Assembly (NCBI RefSeq): GCF_029867415.1
Contig: NW_026705572.1
Coordinates: 372,001-436,000 of the forward strand
Direction of reading: 5' to 3'
DNA: 64,000 bases
Source of the DNA: Vicia villosa
Taxonomy: Eukaryota; Streptophyta; Magnoliopsida; Fabales; Fabaceae
Under the pieces are notes generated by a model, which was not told where the DNA came from, ran no database searches, and was given only the letters and a program-made list of their open reading frames with translations. Made by a program: the position numbers and the translations under genes. Shown piece by piece: positions 11,627-19,900 of this stretch; position 1 is the first letter of the stretch, and every line of letters begins with the position of its first letter.

Positions 11627-11852
11627 TTGTACAAATAAGGATACAACCTATGACTATTTATATATAACCCTAATTGGGTTTGGGCTTACACAATTTGGAT
11701 TATATTTGATATTTTTACATTAGATTATATTTGATATTATATTAATAATATCAATCCCACTAATTTCTCAACAAATCTAATAATATCTCAACACACCCCC
11801 TATAATCCAAGTTGTCGAACAACTCTAGTCATAGTCGAACTGAACTATTCAT

Positions 11853-13680
11853 AACTTCTTTCTCAAATTCAGGAATCTGTCGATCTTCAATCCTTTGGTG
11901 AAAATATTGGCCAACTGTGCTTCACTTGAGCAATGCCTAAATTCAAATTCACCTCGATTCACCTTCTCCCTTAAGAAGTGAAATCTAGCTTCGATATGCT
12001 TACTCCTTCCATGCAGAATTGGATTCTTCGCCAGATTTATGGCGGACTTATTATCGATTTACAACACAAATGATTTATTCACTTCGACTTCCATTTCTTC
12101 AAGTAAAGTTCTGATCCAAATTGCTTGATATGCAGTATAGGATCCTATTATATATTCAACTTCACATGAAGACAATTCCACCACAAGTTTCTTCTTTAAA
12201 CACCATGAGATTAGGACACCAAATACTTGAAAGAAATATCCAGTTGTGCTTCTTCGATCTTCCTTATCTCCACACCAATCAGCATCTGAAAATCAATTTA
12301 CTATTGCTTCTTTTCCTTCAGATTCTTGTCGAAATAGTATTCCACAGTTTATTGATCCTTTTAAATATCTCAGGATTCTTCTTGCATCCTTCATATGTGA
12401 CACCCATGGTTCACTTATATATCTTCTTACTAATCCGATAGTGAAACCTATATCAAGTCGACTATTGCACACATACCTCAGAGATCCAATAATTTGTTTG
12501 AACAAAGTTGCATCAACTTTGTCTTCCTCTCCATGCTTCTCCAACTTCACATTTGGTTCGACGGGTGAAGAGGCAGGATTTGAATCTTCCATTCTGAATC
12601 TCTTTGATATACTTCCTTTGATGTAGCACCATACCTTGCTTCGACACTTGAAATTCTATACCTAGGAAATAAGATAATTTTCCTAGATCTGACATTTCAA
12701 ATTCTTTCATCATCAGCTCTTTGAACTTCGACAAGTTCTTCAAGCTATTTCTAGTTACTAACAAGTCATCAACATATAATAAGATGATTGTTATATCTTG
12801 TGCTACCACCTCAACATAGACACCATACTCAAATTTGCATTTTACAAACCCCAATTTGACTAAGTATGAATCGATCTTCTTGTTCCATGCTCTAGGTGCC
12901 TGCTTGAGGCCATAGAGCGCTTTGTGCAACTTATATACTTTACTTGCTTCCTTCTGAATCACAAACCTTGAAGGTTGTTTGACATAGACCTCTTCATCTA
13001 AGGGACCATTCAGAAATGCTGATTTCACATCTAAATGAAATATCGACCAGCGTTGGTTGCATGCCAATGCTACCACTAGTCGAACAATCTCTAGTCTTTC
13101 TACTGGAGAAAAATACTTCAGAATAGTTGAGTCCTTCTCTTTGAATAAACCCTCGAGCTACTAGCCTTGCTTTATATCTTGCTATCGACCCATCAACATT
13201 GTGTTTCAATTTGAACACCCACTTCACATTGATAGCCTTTGTATGTGTTGGTAATTCGACTAACTCCCATGTGTTGTTTATTTAGATTGCCTATAATTAT
13301 TCAATCATAGCTAACTTCCACTGATTAATCTTCAAAGCTTCACTATAATTGATTGGTTCAGCACCTGCAAGTAAAGCAAAATGAACTAATTCTTCATCTG
13401 GTGTGACTTCATCATCACCCATCACTTCATAATCATAAAGACTTGTTGGACGAACTCTAGTTCTTTGAGGTCTTTGGCTTGTGCCAACTACATCCTCTTC
13501 AACTTCGACTGTGTCTGGAATGTTAGCAACTACTTCGACCTCAATTGCGTCTTTAACTCGATTTTTAGCAATTCCTTCGACTTCGACTTCAACTATTTTT
13601 TCATCGACGTCAGAGCTCAATAATGGCTTGCTAACTGAATTACTAGAATTCCAATTCCAGGTAGAATTTTCATTAATCAC
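11853..13680 (-). pseudogene. Copia pol remnant: linker, reverse transcriptase, RNase H
   Basis: From 13,680 leftward: the integrase-RT linker with its Arg/Pro-rich end (PQRTRVRPTSLYDYEV), then RT beginning KWVFKLKHNVDGSIARYKAR and continuing HLDVKSAFLNGPLDEEVYVK and the catalytic LLYVDDLLVT. RNase H ends with RFHFLREKVNRGEF and AQLANIFTKGL, terminating at a TAG near 11,853. The frame changes near 13,080, 12,590 and 12,300, with extra stops, so no polyprotein can be made. The YVDD motif is intact. Confidence 0.85.
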
Positions 13681-13686
13681 AATATC

Positions 13687-14460
13687 TCAACTTAACATAA
13701 TATTCTCATCTATTGGATTGAATAACCTGTATGCACCAAACTTGTGATATCCTACCAGAATCATAGGTTCGCTCTTGTCATCAAGCTTCCTTCTTCTTGC
13801 ATCAGGAACATGATTGTAACACATAGAGCCAAACACCTTCAGATGACTTACTGATGGTCGTTTTCCACTCCACACTTCTTCAGGAACCTTATTCTTCAGC
13901 ATCTTGGTAGGGCACCCGTTCAAGATATAAACTGCAGTCGAAACAGTTACACCCCATAATGAGTTTGGTAAATTATTCTGCTTTAGCATGCATCTTGCCA
14001 TATCCAGTATGGTTCTATTTCTTCTTTTTGCAATTCCATTGTGTTGAGGCGTATAAGGAGTAGTTACCTCATGATCAACACCATGTTCTGCACAGAAATT
14101 TTCAAACACCTTAGATGTGTATTCGCCACCTCCATCAGTTCGCAGAACTTTTATCTTCTTCTCACTCTGGTTTTCGACAAGTATCTTGAACCTCTTAAAG
14201 GTTTCGAATACCTCATCCTTTCGTTTGATCACATAAATCCACAACTTTTGACTAAACTCATCAACAAACGAAACAAAATATTTGTTTCCACCAATAGTAT
14301 GTTCTTTGAATGGTCCACATACATCTGAATGTACCATTTCAAGTATGCAGGATGACCTCATTAGAATAGTCGAAACGAAAGAATTTCTTGATTGCTTTCT
14401 GACTAGATATCCTTCATAGAGTTTGTCAGACATCTCAAGACTCGGAATACCAATAACCAT
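13687..14460 (-). pseudogene. Copia integrase core remnant
   Basis: A 257-codon frame covers the end of the GAG-pre-integrase region and the rve core. The DDE triad is visible as HSDVCGP and RTDGGGEY, but the third position reads [10 protein letters not shown] with Lys where the family has the catalytic Glu. [11 protein letters not shown] and the C-terminal region follow. The N-terminal zinc-binding part is lost at the junction with the next LTR. With the catalytic Glu gone and no gag, this copy is inactive. Confidence 0.85.
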
Positions 14461-14461
14461 A

Positions 14462-15051
14462 TGTTTTGGACACGGGATATTTATAAGGACGCAACTTATA
14501 ACATGGAATACGCGTACGGCCGAGTATTATGCCCTACCCGGTAAACATCTAAGTCGTCCGAGAACTGCATGTAGGCAAAAGTCGGGCACTAGACCGAAAA
14601 CTGGGATGTTACAACCATTATGAGGCAGTTACAAATGTTACATGCCATTATGGGCGGTTATGAACGTTACAAACACTAAATGGGTGGTTACAAGTATTAT
14701 GGCCATTAAGACCCACTTAACTATGACTATTCATATGAGATAAGGCCTTCACTATAAATAGGACCCTCATATCGAAGTAAAGAGGAGGGATCCATGACAT
14801 GATCTCTGGATCATTCTCTCACTCTCTCACATCTTGTCTCTACAACATAAGCAGGAGAAGCTCCTTATATCACTTGATAAAGACCTACAAAGGGGCTCCC
14901 ACAATAGGGATAAGCCAGACACTATCTTGGGTTAATACCTATTACTATGGTAGCACCAGAATCCCCAAAGTCGATCACAATCACATCAAGTTTCCTGGCT
15001 TCCCTCACTTCCGAGTGCAAGCTCTACCTAATCTAGTTTTTACATAAGAAC
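14462..15051 (+). mobile_element. Gypsy-type LTR with adjacent primer-binding site
   Basis: A segment with TG and CA ends runs up to TTGGCGCCGTCTGTGGGAA (15,053-15,071), a primer-site sequence common just after 5' LTRs of plant gypsy elements. A TATAAATA box at 14,753-14,760 supports an LTR promoter. The left edge falls where the Copia integrase frame breaks, so it probably inserted there. About 100 bp of leader follow, then unrelated sequence. No second LTR or TSD is visible, so the exact start is a best guess. Confidence 0.6.
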
Positions 15052-15309
15052 ATTGGCGCCGTCTGTGGGAACCTGGTAAAAATTCTCCCGGGCCACACAA
15101 ATTTAGTCCTAAAACAATCACCTTTTTCTGGGTAACCACGTGAAAAACATGGTAATACCAGGGTAATTCCATATTTGTAATAAACATTAGCATATCCAGC
15201 TCTATGAATCTAGAAATTAAATAGCTTCGAGGAAAGGGTGAGGGGATATGGTGTGAATATGATATGGTATGCACATGTTTTTTACTAGTTGAATATGAAA
15301 AAATTGCTG
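15052..15309 (+). other. Truncated retroelement leader, then unassigned sequence
   Basis: The primer site and about 60-100 bases of leader (CCCGGGCCACACAAATTTAG) belong to the element at left. The remaining bases show no recognisable feature. Confidence 0.4.
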
Positions 15310-15645
15310 AGTTTTGCAGCTTTTGTATTCTCCAATCCCGATATTATTCCTTAGAAGATCAGATCTTGTTGCCCTTGTTGTCTTGAGTTTGTGCACAATA
15401 TTGATTTCATGATATCTCATGTTTTTAGAGAAGCCAATTTTTGTGTTGATTACCTTGTGAATATCAGATATTCTTCCCGGTCTTATTGTTGGTTTCCTTT
15501 TGTTCCTTCTGTTTTAGTTAAAGATTACCTTTTAGAGAAGGCTGGTACCCCTAGGCTTAGGCTCTATATCTAAGGGGTCTTGGTTTGATCCCCCTTGTGT
15601 AATCTGTTATCTTTCCTTTTTTACTTTTAATGAATTTTCAAGTTT
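15310..15645 (+). pseudogene. LINE 3' end with RNase H-like C-terminus
   Basis: The frame reads MISHVFREANFCVDYLVN and then SVLVKDYLLEKAGTPRLRLYI with a stop. The HVxREAN-x-x-xD-x-L-x-N motif is the last part of the RNase H domain that follows reverse transcriptase in plant L1-type LINEs (and in related 'RVT_3' genes). A short 3' UTR, TAATGAATTTTCAAGTTT and an A-run (about 15,643) follow, as at LINE 3' ends. Everything upstream is missing (5' truncation, usual for LINEs). Confidence 0.75.
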
Positions 15646-15848
15646 AAAAAAATATTGATATCAAGTGTAAATTGTTTTAAAGTTCTAATTTATTTTAAAA
15701 TAAAATAAAATAATGAATGACGTGACATTAAAAAGTATTTGATCGGGGAAATTATCAATAATCAACTAAATTCAAAGGTATCGAAGTATTCACTTAAAAT
15801 AAATTTTGGTAATTAAAATCCAATCTTTAAATTCATTCCACCTCACTA

Positions 15849-16294
15849 GGGGGTGGTAAAACGGGTCGTGGCCCGTCAGACAAGCCCGCGCACCGGCCAA
15901 AAATGACGGGTTGAGATGGGATTTTGGGCTCGCCACCCACCACAACCTGCCCTGCAAAATCCCACCGTCAGCCAAAGCCCGCATCCCCTATTCGTTTAGC
16001 CAGTCTCGCCTTAAGCCTACCATTTTTAGTTAATTTTAGTAATTTCAATTTTTGATAGTTTTATTTTATATTTTGTGAACATATGTAATTTATTTTAAGT
16101 AAAATTTGTTAAAAGATGTTTGATAAAAAATTGTTCTAAAAAAATAAGTGAAAAATTCAATTGATAAGTTAAAAAAAAACTATTAATTTATTAAAAAATG
16201 AAAGATATATTATAAAAACTGCGCTAAATTTTTATGCCCAATTTTACTTGACGGACATAAAGCGAAACAGAGTGGATGGTCCGATTTGCCACCC
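15849..16294. mobile_element. hAT-type miniature element (446 bp)
   Basis: The ends GGGTGGTAAAACGGGT and, reverse-complemented, GGGTGGCAAATCGGAC form imperfect terminal inverted repeats of the hAT 'GGGGTGG-AAA' kind. Flanks CCTCACTA (15,841-15,848) and ACTCACTA (16,295-16,302) are a 7/8 matching 8-bp TSD. There is no coding capacity. Confidence 0.75.
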
Positions 16295-16423
16295 ACTCAC
16301 TATAAAGTCATTTTTATCTTAAGACATTTTCATTCATTTTCTATTAAACTTAAAATCAAGGGTCTAGTGATAAAAAAAAGAGTCCAGAGAACCTATACAA
16401 AATTTATAAGATGAAATCAAGTA

Positions 16424-16702
16424 CCGACTCCATCCTAAAATAAGTGACACATTTAAAATAATTATTTGTCCCAAAATACTTATCATATTAGATTATCAAT
16501 GCAATTCTAATTTTCATTTTTCAGTTATACTCTCTAATTAATAGTCTTAATGTATTGTTTTCTCACTTTATATTGATGTTAATTCTAAAACACCAACAAA
16601 TAAGAATAATTTAATAAAATCACAATTATCTCTTTCATTAATTATATATTTTTAATCAATATGAAAGTGTTAAATATAACACTTAATTTGCGACGAAGAG
16701 AG
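16424..16702. mobile_element. Stowaway-like MITE, degraded
   Basis: The left end (CTCCATCCTAAAATAAGTGAC) and right end (AACACTTAATTTGCGACGAA then GAGAGTA) are diverged Stowaway/mariner inverted repeats of the 'CTCCCTCCG-AAATAAGTG' type, flanked by TA. The interior is AT-rich and non-coding. Confidence 0.6.
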
Positions 16703-16997
16703 TATAACTTCCCTTTAAATTAAGGTAAAGTGAATTGTTAAGAAAATGTTGAACAAAATGTTTGTAAGTGTCACATGGGTCATTTTGAAGAAAATGTTGA
16801 ACGAGTATATTTGTAAATGAGGACTCATGGGTCATTTTGAGGAATCATTTTATAGAATATCGCACGACCCAATTTATTGGAAACAAGCAGACACTTGAAG
16901 GGTTGTTCTTCATTCAACTCTTATCCACTCTATCCCATATATGTAAGGACCAACATATAACAACACCCTTTTCATTTAACCACTTTTTTTCAAAACC

Positions 16998-19900
16998 ATG
17001 GCTGAAGCTATCATTAGTTTCAACTCACATATTCATACCTCATGTCTTCAAACAAAAAGATTTGTAGTCAATTCATCTTCGAGATTGGTAAAGTAGTCCT
17101 TATAATTATCATTATATTTCATCTCTTGTGATTCCCTAGCTAGTTTAGTTTAACAGATGAAAATTCAAGGTGTATATATGTTTTTCTTTTGCAGCCTAAG
17201 CTCCCTTCAAATTCTACACCTTTTCATAAGTCACGGCAGGTAAGTATTTAACATTCATTATTATCAGTGTTGGTGTCGGTGTCGTGTTCAGTCTGTGTCC
17301 GTGTTTCATATATTTTAATGACTCTTTGTATATGTAAATAAGGTGTTAGATGGCAAGACAAAAAGAGCATCTTTGTGTAAAGTAAATGGATTACCAGACA
17401 TTCCATTGATGGCAATTCTAGTAGAACAGTTGGAAGGGCAGAGGGATCTTATAACCGAGAAAACAATTTGGCATCTTAGTGATCAACAAATAAAAAATGT
17501 TTGTAAGTGTCTTATTATATACTACCTCCACCTCCGTCCCTAAATATAAGACCGCATTAAATTGTGAAAATTAAGAAAATTTGTTAGAGTAATAAATTTA
17601 TTGACTATTTTGTATAATTTTACAAATTTATTCTCTGGAGAGAGAAATAATTAATGGGTATGTAACTTTATTTATTACAAATTGCAAAAAAAATATATAA
17701 TATTATTAAGACTACGTTTTTGGAAAAAAAATAATTAATATACTTTAAAAGTTGATGAGGATCTTATAAAAAAGGACAAGAAAAGAACTCAAGAGGGTTT
17801 TATAATTAGAGACGGAAGTAGTATATTATATTAATGTTTTGTTTTTATGTTAGGAGTTTACATTTTATTTATTATTGGTAATTATTAATTCTTTGCAGAC
17901 GCTTGGTACATAATGTTCACTGTTTGGGGAGTCTTATTTTTTGGTTCTATGAAGGTAAATCACTTTTCATTTGTTTGATGTCATTATATTTTGGTGAAAA
18001 ACGAAGTGTGAAGATGTTTTGTATGATTTATAGGATCCATTTTATGATGGTGAGGGTTATAGAGGAGATGGTGGAGATGGCACTGGAAATTGGATCTATG
18101 AGAAGGTATTTATTTTTCTTATGACTATATTATTGCTGCGCAAAAGCCTCAAACAGGGGAGCACAAATCGAAACCTGCGTGCATAATGTTATTAACACAT
18201 TTGAATACCAATGGTTAGAGTTAGCAATGAACCCAACCAATTCAGAAATAGTTAGAATGTAGATTAATAATTAAATCGTTGAATTAAATTTATGAATGCA
18301 GAATATGAACTAAAAATTAAGTTTGTTAATTAAATAAACTGAATTTGAACTATACATAATTTGATTTGTTAGGTTTATAAGTCAACTCGGTTATATATGA
18401 AATAAATTATATTATCTTTAAAAGTAGATTTAAAGATTTACTCCAAATCTAAATGCTATATTTTCTTTTAATTTGATAATTTTAATTGATAATTTATATT
18501 TTTAAGTGAGCAAAATATTTCTATAAATAATTATATAAATAAAATTAACATCGTATAAATTTCAATCTTATAAATTTTATTTTATTTAAAAAAGTATTAA
18601 TTTAAAATGTTAAATATATAAAAAAAATTGACTTTAAAAATTGACTCAAGTCCATAAACCAAGCGAGTTGAACCTAATGAGATGAACCTAACAAATTGAA
18701 CCGAGAAATTCATAAACTTTTAACAAGTCGAGTTTGATTTGGAAAAAAAATTTGTGATGATCTTGAGCCGATAATTGAGCTGAACTAATTCTTAACGAGT
18801 CGAGTCGAGTTGGACTCGACTCATTTCCAATCCTATCAATAGTAATGCCCCAACAGATATGCGGCCCATTGATAGAAGGGTAATTTATGAATTATTAGTA
18901 GTATTGTTATTGTTAGAAGGGTAATAATAGAACTTATATTATTAGTATGGTTATTGGGCATTTAGTAGTGTTTGGGCTTTTATATTATTAGTATCCATTT
19001 AGAATGTTATATAATGTAGTCTCATAGAGACATTGAGAATCAATCAAAGAAAACAAGTTTATCTTTATCTTTTATTTTAAGTCCTTTAATTTTAGTGTTC
19101 TTCCCCTTTTCTACTACAAACCCTAGATTATAGTTTTGATAGGATTAACTTCCTATCAATTGGTGCTTTCATCCATGTACTCAAATCCTCCTATGGATTA
19201 TGCTTATCATACACCTTCATCTCATCAATGGAGCATTCCTCCAACCTATTCCACACCCACACCAACACCTTCATTTCCATCATTCCCATGGGAACTCTTC
19301 ACACCTTACTACACTCATGGATCTTCATCACCAAAATTTTATCTAAATCATGGATATTCACCTCATACACCTACCTCATATCCACCACCACCTAACCCAT
19401 ATTCATCATCTCATTATCCATTCTACTACAATAATCATCATCAACCACTGCAACCAACAAAAACTTATCACACATTTAAAAAAGATTTTGAGAAGCATTT
19501 ACAAGTGTCTCATCCTTGTTTTAAGAAAAGAAAAAAAAAAACCTCTCAAAAAGTCCAGTTCGGCAACTATTTGGAACATGATGTTGGGAATAGGAATCAA
19601 GTAAACAAAAACTTCGCTTACTCTCTTCTCTTTTCCGTTCCGCCTTCAGATTCATTCTCCATGTACAGGAACGTTTCTTCGCGCCTCAGAACCATTAGGG
19701 CTAGTTCGTGCAATAAGGTGCCTTCTAGTCCTAGATTTGCGAGTTCGAGTTCTGTTGCGGCAAAACAATCTTCTTTTGTGCCGCTCGATTTCCGGCTTCC
19801 TGGTGTTGTACTTCCGTCTCCTTTGCCCGATCATGTTGCGCCTGGGAAAACGATTATTACTACACTCCCGAATGGAGCTAAAGTCGCGTCTGAAACATCA

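Larger units (their letters stand above)
11627..14461 (-). mobile_element. Ty1/Copia retrotransposon, decayed
   Basis: On the minus strand the order is integrase, linker, reverse transcriptase, RNase H, polypurine tract (near TATAGGGGGTG, 11,803-11,813) and the start of the 3' LTR (TGTTGAGATATTATTAG, from about 11,802 leftward). A TATA-like TATATATAAATAG lies at 11,666-11,654 inside that LTR. The Helitron interrupts the LTR at 11,626. The gag half and 5' LTR are missing; the element is cut near 14,462 where a different LTR starts. The integrase-before-RT order identifies Copia. Confidence 0.85.

Noticed and set aside
12246..12626. 126-codon plus-strand frame
   Set aside because: Antisense to the Copia RT/RNase H remnant.
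18170..18835. Possible further element in PnsB4 intron 5 (GAGTCGAGTCGAGTTGGACT repeat)
   Set aside because: No terminal repeats or TSD could be found; it may be ordinary intron sequence.
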